Part shown: positions 13,164 to 20,012 of the stretch, piece after piece
How the letters are laid out: every line of letters begins with the position of its first letter
Numbering within the stretch: position 1 is the first letter of the stretch
Source: Lachnoclostridium sp. UBA1781
GTDB taxonomy: Bacteria > Bacillota > Clostridia > Lachnospirales > Lachnospiraceae
NCBI GenBank assembly: GCA_002315495.1
Contig: DCGJ01000051.1
Span: 13,291-33,362, forward strand
Direction: 5' to 3'
Length of the DNA stretch: 20,072 bases
Translations under genes and position numbers: made by a program
Notes under the pieces: generated by a model
Seen by the model: only the letters and a program-made list of their open reading frames with translations
Databases searched by the model: none
Told to the model about the DNA's origin: nothing

Positions 13164-13502
13164 CTACTCAGCACCAAAAACCTTCTCGCCCTGAAGCAGC
13201 TCGTCCATCACAGAAAGCTTACCATCAAACCAAAAGCCAAGAAATGCCTCGCTCTGAGCCTTCGCGAACTCATTCTTATCAATGACAGAACTGTAGTAAA
13301 AGCTACGGCCCTTACGATACGAAGTCACATAGCCTTTTTCAACCAGATGCAGGATAAACGTACAAATGGTAGAGCGCTTCCAGTCCTTCTCGTACTTCGC
13401 AAGCAACTCCTCCTGAATACTTACCAGCGTGGTAGGTTCTGCACTGTCAAGAATCACCTTATATACATACATTTCACAATCCGTAATATTCGCAAATAAC
13501 AT
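13164..13502 (-). CDS. BlaI/MecI/CopY family transcriptional repressor
   Basis: The 112-residue protein starts at ATG 13502 after GGAGG. The N-terminal winged helix is clear: DCEMYVYKVILDSAEPTTL, then SIQEELLAKYEKDWKRSTI as the recognition region and LVEKGYVTSYRKGRSFYYSS as the wing. A short C-terminal helix (KLSVMDELLQGEKVF) would dimerise. Family members repress beta-lactamase, penicillin-binding-protein or copper genes and are often inactivated by cleavage from a BlaR1-type membrane protease. No BlaR1-type gene is adjacent, so the trigger is unknown. The target may be its own promoter or distant genes. Confidence 0.88.
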   Translation of the reverse strand: MLFANITDCEMYVYKVILDSAEPTTLVSIQEELLAKYEKDWKRSTICTFILHLVEKGYVTSYRKGRSFYYSSVIDKNEFAKAQSEAFLGFWFDGKLSVMDELLQGEKVFGAE

Positions 13503-13535
13503 TTTTTATACCTCCACTACTACGTCGGTATAAAA

Positions 13536-13565
13536 ATTATAATCTTAGTACAATTACTTTCGCAA
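13536..13565 (-). promoter_or_regulatory. Predicted promoter of the BlaI-type gene
   Basis: On the minus strand TTGCGA (13565-13560) and a perfect TATAAT (13541-13536) are separated by 18 bp. The start codon is 34 bases further on. Confidence 0.6.
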
Positions 13566-13666
13566 TATCAGTTTTGGTAAATTATGTTTATTTTTCGGTA
13601 AATTTCGGTCAAAAATATATTTTTTGTCTTATTTTTGTCATTATTTATTGACAGTATTTGTCATAC

Positions 13667-13685
13667 GGAACACTATAACTGTTCC
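13667..13685. repeat. Inverted repeat over the stop codon of the sulfhydrylase gene
   Basis: GGAACA (13667-13672) and TGTTCC (13680-13685) are separated by 7 bases. It overlaps the stop of the gene starting at 14950. A second small repeat, TGACA (13649-13653) / TGTCA (13659-13663), follows in very AT-rich DNA. Weak terminator or regulator sites are both possible. Confidence 0.4.
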
Positions 13686-14950
13686 AACGCCTGTTTGAGG
13701 TCATTCAGGATGTCTTCCGGATCCTCCAAACCAACGGACAAACGAATCAAATCCGGATTGACGCCAGCCTCGCGGAGCTGCTCCTCGCTCATCTGACGAT
13801 GGGTGTGGCTTGCCGGGTGAAGAAGACAGGTCTTTGCATCTGCAACGTGGGTTACGATGGTAACAAACTTCAGGCTATCCATAAACTTAATGGCTGCCTC
13901 ACGGCCCCCCTTAAGACCAAAGGCCAATACGCCACAGCTTCCCTTCTTCAGGTACTTCTGCTGAAGCTCGTGGGATGCATCGTCCTCCAAATCGGAGTAG
14001 TTCACCCACTCAACCTCCGGGCGGGTCTTTAAGAATTCCGCTACGGCCTTCGCATTGCTGCAATGACGAGCCATACGGGCGCCAAGAGATTCAAGACCTG
14101 CGTTCAGGTAAAATGCATTCTGCGGAGCCTGAATGGAACCAAGGTCACGCATCAGCTGTGTGGTTGCCTTTGTGATGTAAGCTCCCTTTCCAAAACGCTC
14201 TGCATATACGATGCCATGATAGGATTCATCCGGAGCGCAAAGGCCCGGATACTTGTCCTTGTGTGCCATCCAGTCAAAGTTTCCGGAGTCGATAATCGCA
14301 CCACCAACATGAATTCCGTGTCCGTCCATATACTTCGTGGTGGAATGGGTAACGATATCTGCGCCGTACTTAATCGGCTGGCAGTTAATCGGAGTTGCAA
14401 AAGTATTGTCCACGATAAATGGAACGCCATGCTTATGTGCAACACGCGCAAACTTCTCGAAATCAAGTACATTTACCGTAGGATTGGTAATCGTCTCGCC
14501 GAACAAAGCCTTGGTATTCGGTCTAAAGTAAGAATCCATCTCCTCCTCAGAAATATTCTGGTCGATGAAGGTTACTTCAATTCCCATCTTCTTCATGGTT
14601 GTACCAAACAGGTTGTAGGTTCCTCCGTAAATGGAAGAGGATGCGATAAAATGATCGCCTGCCTCGCAGATATTAAACAATGCAAAAAAGTTCGCAGCCT
14701 GTCCGGAGGAGGTTAACATGCCGGCAACACCGCCCTCCATCTCCGTAAGCTTCGCAGCCACGAAATCGTTAGTCGGGTTCTGCAGACGGGTGTAGAAATA
14801 ACCGCTCTTCTCAAGGTCGAACAGCATACCCATTTCTTCACTGGATTCATAAACCCAAGTGGTGCTCTGGTAAATCGGAATCTGTCTAGGTTCTCCATTT
14901 CCCGGGTGATAGCCTGCGTGGAGGCATTTTGTTTCATTACTGTAATCCAT
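13673..14950 (-). CDS. O-acetylhomoserine sulfhydrylase-type PLP enzyme
   Basis: The start is placed at ATG 14950 (MDYSNETKCLHAGYHPGNG), preceded by AGGAAGGAAA, giving 425 residues; the frame continues to 14995 without a better site. It belongs to the Cys/Met metabolism PLP family (PF01053): YTRLQNPTNDFVAAKL, SSGQAANFFAL, ETITNPTVNVLDF, DNTFATP, and THSTTKYMDGHG with the PLP-binding Lys at about 206. Length and the C-terminal THVADAKTCLLHPASHTHR are characteristic of O-acetylhomoserine sulfhydrylases, which make homocysteine from O-acetylhomoserine and sulfide. It is a single-gene unit with its own promoter. No SAM or T-box riboswitch is visible in the short leader. Confidence 0.92.
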   Translation of the reverse strand: MDYSNETKCLHAGYHPGNGEPRQIPIYQSTTWVYESSEEMGMLFDLEKSGYFYTRLQNPTNDFVAAKLTEMEGGVAGMLTSSGQAANFFALFNICEAGDHFIASSSIYGGTYNLFGTTMKKMGIEVTFIDQNISEEEMDSYFRPNTKALFGETITNPTVNVLDFEKFARVAHKHGVPFIVDNTFATPINCQPIKYGADIVTHSTTKYMDGHGIHVGGAIIDSGNFDWMAHKDKYPGLCAPDESYHGIVYAERFGKGAYITKATTQLMRDLGSIQAPQNAFYLNAGLESLGARMARHCSNAKAVAEFLKTRPEVEWVNYSDLEDDASHELQQKYLKKGSCGVLAFGLKGGREAAIKFMDSLKFVTIVTHVADAKTCLLHPASHTHRQMSEEQLREAGVNPDLIRLSVGLEDPEDILNDLKQALEQL

Positions 14951-14996
14951 ATCTATTTCCTTCCTGCCTTTTCGGCCCAAACGTATCGTTTTCATT

Positions 14997-15028
14997 CGTC
15001 GAGGGATTGTGATTATTCGACCTCAACG
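14997..15028. promoter_or_regulatory. Imperfect inverted repeat near the sulfhydrylase transcription start
   Basis: CGTCGAGG (14997-15004) and CCTCAACG (15021-15028) match as an inverted repeat at 7 of 8 positions with 16 bp between. The predicted start point falls on the upstream arm. It is a candidate repressor site; the regulator is unknown. Confidence 0.4.
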
Positions 15029-15033
15029 TTCAT

Positions 15034-15062
15034 AGTCTACCATCAATAAAGAGATTAAACAA
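15034..15062 (-). promoter_or_regulatory. Predicted promoter of the sulfhydrylase gene
   Basis: On the minus strand TTGTTT (15062-15057) and TAGACT (15039-15034) are separated by 17 bp, about 85 bases before the start codon. Both boxes are only moderate matches. Confidence 0.4.
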
Positions 15063-15071
15063 ACATTTTTT

Positions 15072-15088
15072 GAAAATGCTGCATTTTC
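15072..15088. repeat. Perfect 17-bp palindrome built from two AAAATGC motifs
   Basis: GAAAATGC-T-GCATTTTC starts immediately after the stop codon of the S66 peptidase gene. It may act as a transcript-end hairpin of the operon, although no U-run follows on the minus strand. Confidence 0.7.
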
Positions 15089-16117
15089 CTATCGAAATTC
15101 GTATTCCAGCGTAAAGATGCCGTCTTCTACCTTCCCATGCGCGATTGCTCCGTTCACCATAGGCAACATCGGTGGAAGATGTCCGAAGTCCAGGTCCAAA
15201 ATCACCGGCACATCCAGGTCCGCCAGTATCCCCATCACCGCCTCTTCACGACCGATGCCAAATGCTTCATCGTGATACTGAAGCGGACGCCCGATTAAAA
15301 AACCGGAAGCATGCTGAAACCAGCCGGCCTCCTTCAGGTTCCAAAGGGCCCTGCGGATGCTCATCACGTTCAAATCGCAGGACTCCAGATACCATAGAAT
15401 CCCGTCCTCCTTATATCTCTCGGCAAACTCCTTCACCTTATCAAAGCGGGTGCCGCAAAGATTGGTGAGCACATCCAGGCAGCCGCCAAGGAGTCTTCCG
15501 TGCACCGTGTCATTTCCCTTCGAATCGAGGGCAACGACCGGGAGCGACTCCTCGGTCAAATTGTATGGTACAAGCGGATTACTCTCGTCCTTCAGACTTT
15601 CCAGTTCAAACGTTTCAAACCCATGTACCTTCGTGATTTTTCCGGTGAACATGTCCCACTGCTGCAGCAGGCTCGGATCGAGCGGGCGCATGCCAAAGCT
15701 CGGCGCACAATTTCCGTAAATGGACGCCGTGTCGCACAGTGTCGCCAGCAAAAACGTAGCATTTGTATTATCGGAATAGCCCATGTAAAGCTTCGGAGAG
15801 GTCTCTGCCATAGCCTTCCAGTCCACATTGCTGATGGTCTCGCACATCAGCTCCCCGCCGCCACAGGAAATGATGGCATCACAGTCAGAGCTGCAATATG
15901 CGGACTGAAGCTCCGCGCCGCATTTTGCGGGCGTATTCGAGATTCCGATGCCGCAGCTTTCATATACATTCGGGCCAAGCCAGGTACGATACCCCTGGCC
16001 CTCAAAGAATTCCAGTGCAGATGCAAACTGTGTTTTATACGGCTCGGTAGCCGGTCCGAAGGAAGGTGCGATGTAGCCAATCACATCGCCCGGCTTCGGA
16101 AATTTTGGATATTTCAT
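15089..16117 (-). CDS. S66 family LD-carboxypeptidase (MccF/LdcA-like)
   Basis: The 342-residue protein starts at ATG 16117 after AAAGGAATGGG. Family PF02016 is shown by IAPSFGPA near the N-terminus, ISCGGGEL, and the catalytic triad: Ser115 in GYSDNTN, Glu245 in YLESCDL and His313 in LDFGHLPPM. Members cleave L,D-peptide bonds in recycled muropeptides or inactivate peptide-nucleotide antibiotics of the microcin C type. No signal peptide is seen, so it acts in the cytoplasm. It is the last gene of the right-hand operon, 36 bases after the CotH-type gene. Which substrate applies cannot be told from sequence. Confidence 0.9.
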   Translation of the reverse strand: MKYPKFPKPGDVIGYIAPSFGPATEPYKTQFASALEFFEGQGYRTWLGPNVYESCGIGISNTPAKCGAELQSAYCSSDCDAIISCGGGELMCETISNVDWKAMAETSPKLYMGYSDNTNATFLLATLCDTASIYGNCAPSFGMRPLDPSLLQQWDMFTGKITKVHGFETFELESLKDESNPLVPYNLTEESLPVVALDSKGNDTVHGRLLGGCLDVLTNLCGTRFDKVKEFAERYKEDGILWYLESCDLNVMSIRRALWNLKEAGWFQHASGFLIGRPLQYHDEAFGIGREEAVMGILADLDVPVILDLDFGHLPPMLPMVNGAIAHGKVEDGIFTLEYEFR

Positions 16118-16153
16118 AGATTTCCCATTCCTTTCTCGACAAGGAAAATGCGT

Positions 16154-17728
16154 CTACTCCTCGACACCGAGCAGCCAGTGTCGGGTGAGATATGTAATGC
16201 GGTTCTCAACGAATGCAACAACATCCTTACCGCAGCTGACACGCCACTTCACGTCCGCAGGAACGTCATAGCGAATCTCTTCGATATAGGCATAAATCTC
16301 ATTGATGGTCACGCCCAAACGTCCGCTTCCAAGCAACTTATCCCACTCGCGGTACAGATTATTACGGAACCACTCGGCGTCCATAAATGCGATGAACCAC
16401 ACATTGGAACGATCCCAGCCGTCCTTCTCCACCTTTAGCCATGTGGTCGCAAAATACCCCGCATCCCATTCCTCCTGGTAGCCCCAGTTGAAATCCCACG
16501 GGGACATAATGGTCAGCTTCGGGTGGGTCGCATTTTCCGAAAAATCAACACAGTAGTACATACTTCCTGCGCCTACATCGTAATCCTGACAAAGCTCCTG
16601 AAGGATAATCATATCGTAAATGGACTGAAGGTCCACCACATCGCCAACCGCTTCCTCAGGTGTGACATCCGGGCGTTTCACCAGATTCCATTCAGCATCA
16701 AAGCCCCAGGATTCCCCTAGAACACAGCCACGAAATACGATTTCCCAAACATTTTTAAAATAGTTCTCAATAAACTCGCGCTGCGCCTCAGAGTAGGTAT
16801 TCGATTTGATGGAATACGTGTGAGAAACCGGCTTTCGAACCTCACCCTTCCAATCGGCAATCTTGTACCGTCCAAAATCCATATGAAAACTCGGATCTTC
16901 CCCGGCATTATTATCAAGTTCAAGCAGATAACCGGTAAGAACAGAGGTGTCCCCCTTCTTCGGCTCATTGACGTCAATTCGTCCCTTTGCCACCTGATTC
17001 TGTTCGCACAGATAGTACAGTCCGATATCCTCACCGTCCATAATCAGATTGACGTAGATACCGTCTGAAGCGTAATACTCTCCGTTAAAAATCGCTCTTG
17101 CAATCCGGTGCGCCACGTAGTCCGGAACAAGATTCCAGGTCGGCTTTAGAAGCACCCAGCTGCGATATTCCATTCCGTCGTGAAGTCCTAAAACATTCTG
17201 CTTCTTCTCGAAACGAATACGATAAGGATACGGACTCTCTCCCGCCGTGGAGTTGCCTCGTACCTTCATCTCCGCGCGAACTCCGGAAAATGCGTACTCC
17301 TCCTCGCAGTTCGTGAGATCCAGCACGACAGTCTCATACTTTTTCTTGCTGATTCTTCTCTGGTCACGCGTCGTCACGTACAACACCGGCTGCGTCTTCT
17401 CCTCGGAAAATGCGGCGAGTGCCTCCGCTCTTTCCTCTTCCGTTTCCTCATACCTTGCTTCCGCTCTTGCATAGTCCGGCGCCTGCGTCGGTGTCGTCGT
17501 CGGATCAGCCACCGGCGTCAGTGTCGGTGTCGGCGAAACCGTTGGTGTCGGAGTTGCCGTCGGCGTATTCGTCGGTTCCGGCGTATTCGTCGGCAACGGT
17601 GTCGGTGTAAATGTCACCTTGGACGCGTCCTCGACTTCCTTCGGATTATTCCCGCACGCGGATAATACAACCAGTAGAACAAGGAAAAGAAGCAGCAGAT
17701 GCCACCTCTTTCCAATCGACTTTTTCAT
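16154..17728 (-). CDS. CotH-kinase family lipoprotein
   Basis: The 524-residue protein starts at ATG 17728. The signal peptide ends in the lipobox LSAC (Cys25), so it should be a surface lipoprotein. Residues about 38-82 form a Thr/Pro-rich spacer (TPTPLPTNTPEPTNTP and similar). The kinase-like domain has RGNS (157-160), a Lys-rich strand (RIRFEKKQNVLGL), DIGLYYLCEQ (234-243, the G-x-Y-x-L-x-E element), and SPWDFNWGY (409-417). Asp412 fits the family metal-binding Asp, while the next acidic position is Asn414. CotH proteins phosphorylate spore-coat or surface proteins. Here the gene follows an XrtG-type gene set, so a surface polymer or protein substrate is more likely than spore coat, by inference. 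Confidence 0.88.
   Translation of the reverse strand: MKKSIGKRWHLLLLFLVLLVVLSACGNNPKEVEDASKVTFTPTPLPTNTPEPTNTPTATPTPTVSPTPTLTPVADPTTTPTQAPDYARAEARYEETEEERAEALAAFSEEKTQPVLYVTTRDQRRISKKKYETVVLDLTNCEEEYAFSGVRAEMKVRGNSTAGESPYPYRIRFEKKQNVLGLHDGMEYRSWVLLKPTWNLVPDYVAHRIARAIFNGEYYASDGIYVNLIMDGEDIGLYYLCEQNQVAKGRIDVNEPKKGDTSVLTGYLLELDNNAGEDPSFHMDFGRYKIADWKGEVRKPVSHTYSIKSNTYSEAQREFIENYFKNVWEIVFRGCVLGESWGFDAEWNLVKRPDVTPEEAVGDVVDLQSIYDMIILQELCQDYDVGAGSMYYCVDFSENATHPKLTIMSPWDFNWGYQEEWDAGYFATTWLKVEKDGWDRSNVWFIAFMDAEWFRNNLYREWDKLLGSGRLGVTINEIYAYIEEIRYDVPADVKWRVSCGKDVVAFVENRITYLTRHWLLGVEE
17483..17617 (-). repeat. Low-complexity repeat encoding the Thr/Pro linker
   Basis: GTCGGTGTCGGCG-like short repeats on the plus strand encode the T-P-T-P type spacer of the CotH lipoprotein. 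It probably holds the kinase domain away from the membrane through the cell wall. Confidence 0.7.
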
Positions 17729-17761
17729 AATAAGCCCTCTTCTATACTACGCAACAAACGA

Positions 17762-18496
17762 TTACATCTCAATCCGATAGCTTCTAGTCGGGGTTTCGGA
17801 CGTTTCTACCGAAACCAGTCTGCCTCCGAGTTTTGCAACCGCCTCATCGAATTCCTGCGCCAGACATTCCGTAATATTCTCCATCGTAGGCATCACGGTA
17901 TCAAACGGAGTGAATTCATTCATCACCTTGTTTCGATACTTCGAAAGTACAACCTCGACCGCATTTTCATAAGTGGAAAACTGAATAAAGTTCTCCGTTT
18001 TTGCCGAAATCGCCAATGCAAATTCCCAGGTGTGCGGATGCACCTTGCCCACCTCACCGCGTACGGTAATATAATGGCTCGCATTGAGATAAAACTTCAA
18101 ATGATATTCGCGGCTGCTCCTTGTAACGCCGGCACCGTCACCGGTTCCGTCCGTTTTACGAATTCGCTTCGCCTGCTCCTCAAGATGTGCCTCCAAACCT
18201 ACCGTCTCCAATTGTCTGGAAAGCATATCGGAATGCTTACAAACGGCTTCGTAACGCTCCGCCAGGTTTCTCCGACGGATTGCGGAAACCGAAACACAAA
18301 GGAACATCATCGCCATCGCTGTTGCCACAATAATCCACAGCAAATACGTCTCCTCCGCATGGTTCGTCTGACTTAATACGGCCTGCTCATAATTTCCAAG
18401 CTGAACGTAAAAAAGTGCGAGCAGCGCAGCGCACAACGCCAGCAACAAAACCACAACCAACGAGGTCGGCATCGCTTTTTTCTTCTTCTGATTCAT
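17762..18496 (-). CDS. Membrane-tethered 6-pyruvoyl-tetrahydropterin-synthase-like protein (XrtG-associated type)
   Basis: The 244-residue protein starts at ATG 18496 after GAGGA. Two membrane segments (about 11-31 and 51-72) are followed by a coiled region and, from about 131, a PTPS/QueD-like domain: YHLKFYLNASHYITVRGE, KVHPHTWEFALAIS, NEFTPFDTVMPTMENITECL. His141, His153 and His155 fit the zinc ligands (family H...HGH, here HPH). The catalytic Cys expected before HGH is absent, so normal synthase activity is unlikely. A PTPS-related protein of this kind is part of the exosortase XrtG gene set known from Gram-positive genomes (described by TIGRFAM models). It sits 32 bases after the glycosyltransferase-like gene. 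Its role in that system is not known. Confidence 0.75.
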   Translation of the reverse strand: MNQKKKKAMPTSLVVVLLLALCAALLALFYVQLGNYEQAVLSQTNHAEETYLLWIIVATAMAMMFLCVSVSAIRRRNLAERYEAVCKHSDMLSRQLETVGLEAHLEEQAKRIRKTDGTGDGAGVTRSSREYHLKFYLNASHYITVRGEVGKVHPHTWEFALAISAKTENFIQFSTYENAVEVVLSKYRNKVMNEFTPFDTVMPTMENITECLAQEFDEAVAKLGGRLVSVETSETPTRSYRIEM

Positions 18497-18528
18497 AGAG
18501 TCCTCATTTTCTGCACCATGTGCGTAGG

Positions 18529-19674
18529 TTAATCTTCACGAATTCCGCGTCCCATATATCCCATAAACTGAACAAACAGTTTTCCGATGCGAAATGCGGG
18601 AAGCAGCGTTAGTCCTGCCAAATGCCTGCGGTAATATCGACGTATGCTCGGCAACGCGCGCAGACGATGGGATGCAAGGCCCGCGCATAAAAAGGATTTG
18701 ATGACGCTCAGCACATACACTCCGATTGCGGCCCAGACGGAAGCCGTAAGGCTTCTGCTTGTAAGCATTAAGCTCATCAGTGCGATAAACCACAACATAT
18801 GCAGCAGGCTATAACAACGGTCAAAGCGGAATCGCCTGCCGTACATTTCTTTCAGATTTGAGCTCGGCTGCACAAAGCAAAATGCCTGGCGGCAGATTTC
18901 GACCTTCGTCTTTCGCTTTGGATACAGTCGAAGAATGCCTCCGACATTCTCCCCACGCTCGACTCTCTTCTGGAAGCGAAGTGATTCCGGCTCAGCGGTC
19001 TTTCGTACGCAACAGAAATCACCCGTCATGCCATAAGCCCTCTCTGTTTCGTAGATGCGTGTCAACTCCCCTAAGAAGCCCTGGGAATGCTCCAGGAATT
19101 CCAGATTCGCAATCAGTCTCTCGGGAAATGCCCGCATTTTCACAATTCTCGACGGAATCGTAAGAATCGTTCCCGTCACGCAGTTCAGCTTCGGATCCGC
19201 CTCCATGGCCGTTACTACAACGGACAGGGCGTGGGGCTCCAGGTGAGCCTCAGCGGAGAGATGAAAGATGTATCGTCCGTGGGAGCAGCGAAGTGCGGAG
19301 CGGAGTGCAACCCGGTGGCTTCCGGCCGCATTTACCATCTGAATGCGCATATGCGGAAATGCTCTCTGACAGTGCTCAAGGATGCGGAAATTATCGTCTC
19401 GTTTTCGATAGTCCACCAAAAAGACGACGATACGGTCCTGCGGGTATGTGGAGTTCGCGATGGAACGAAGGCATGGATACAGCTCTTCGGCGGAATCCTT
19501 TACCTCCACCACAATCGATATCTCCGGGTAATATACAAGTGGCATCGGTGTCACTCGTCGTAGCATGCCCGGAAGTTTTCGAAGCAGACGAACCAGACTT
19601 GGAACGATGATCATTAAAACAGGAATCCAGATGCGGATGTCCATGCTTTTAACGGCATACAGAAAATCTCTCAT
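18529..19674 (-). CDS. XrtG-type family-2 glycosyltransferase-like protein, catalytic motifs substituted
   Basis: The 381-residue protein starts at ATG 19674, overlapping the upstream stop (ATGA). An N-terminal membrane segment (about 14-32) precedes a GT-A fold region (ISIVVEVKDSAEELYPCLRS, SIANSTYPQDRIVVFLVD) and C-terminal membrane segments (about 289-330). Overall order and the SIANxTYP and EFLEHSQGF elements resemble the glycosyltransferase of the XrtG gene set. The metal-binding DxD position reads LSAEA (139-143), the later acidic ED reads GEN (241-243), and the QxxRW element is GRRFRF (279-284). All three sites needed for transfer appear lost, so it is likely a pseudoenzyme or a decaying gene. 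Length is near normal with no frame breaks. Confidence 0.75.
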   Translation of the reverse strand: MRDFLYAVKSMDIRIWIPVLMIIVPSLVRLLRKLPGMLRRVTPMPLVYYPEISIVVEVKDSAEELYPCLRSIANSTYPQDRIVVFLVDYRKRDDNFRILEHCQRAFPHMRIQMVNAAGSHRVALRSALRCSHGRYIFHLSAEAHLEPHALSVVVTAMEADPKLNCVTGTILTIPSRIVKMRAFPERLIANLEFLEHSQGFLGELTRIYETERAYGMTGDFCCVRKTAEPESLRFQKRVERGENVGGILRLYPKRKTKVEICRQAFCFVQPSSNLKEMYGRRFRFDRCYSLLHMLWFIALMSLMLTSRSLTASVWAAIGVYVLSVIKSFLCAGLASHRLRALPSIRRYYRRHLAGLTLLPAFRIGKLFVQFMGYMGRGIRED

Positions 19675-20012
19675 CGGTCGTCACCTCCAATTCTTTCATG
19701 GAGGCCCTTGGCCTTAAAGAGGATAAGATAGCATAATGAAAGCGTCATCATGCGATATACAAGGATTGTCACAAAATCAAGGACGGCAAGGCTTGTCGCC
19801 GCATTTTCCTTCACCATCAGATGATTCATCAAAAGCATTCTCGGAAGGGATAATACGAGCAATATTATGCTTCCAAACACCATGATTACGATGCGCTCCG
19901 CAAACGAATAAGTGCGGCAAAATGCGGTCACACTCAGAAACAGCAGAATCTCTAACACGGGTACCCGGTCTGTAATAAAATGGGTTGCCGGATAACAAAG
20001 TAACGCAAACAA
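19671..20012 (-). CDS. Exosortase XrtG-like membrane protein, degenerate or partial
   Basis: The frame is open on the minus strand from a TAG at 20060-20058 down to the stop at 19671. The usable start is uncertain: TTG 20012 gives 113 residues; CTG 20039, about ten bases after AAAGGA, would give about 122. Four hydrophobic segments are visible (LGSAGLFALLC, VPVLEILLFLSVTAF, IVIMVFGSIILLVLSLPRMLL, LAVLDFVTILVYRMMTLSLCYLILF). Pattern and gene order resemble exosortase XrtG. The Arg of the family N-x-x-R element fits LPRMLL, but the active Cys (before an LE-type helix) and the His are not found. The same frame before the TAG reads LFLL, so the TAG may be a nonsense change or the end of an upstream gene. 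Confidence 0.4.
   Translation of the reverse strand: MFALLCYPATHFITDRVPVLEILLFLSVTAFCRTYSFAERIVIMVFGSIILLVLSLPRMLLMNHLMVKENAATSLAVLDFVTILVYRMMTLSLCYLILFKAKGLHERIGGDDR

Noticed and set aside
14951..15056. SAM or T-box riboswitch before the sulfhydrylase gene
   Set aside because: The predicted leader is under 90 bases and shows none of the expected stems or conserved boxes.
15500..16438. Plus-strand open frame of 312 codons opposite the S66 and CotH genes
   Set aside because: It crosses two real genes on the other strand and has no recognisable domain.
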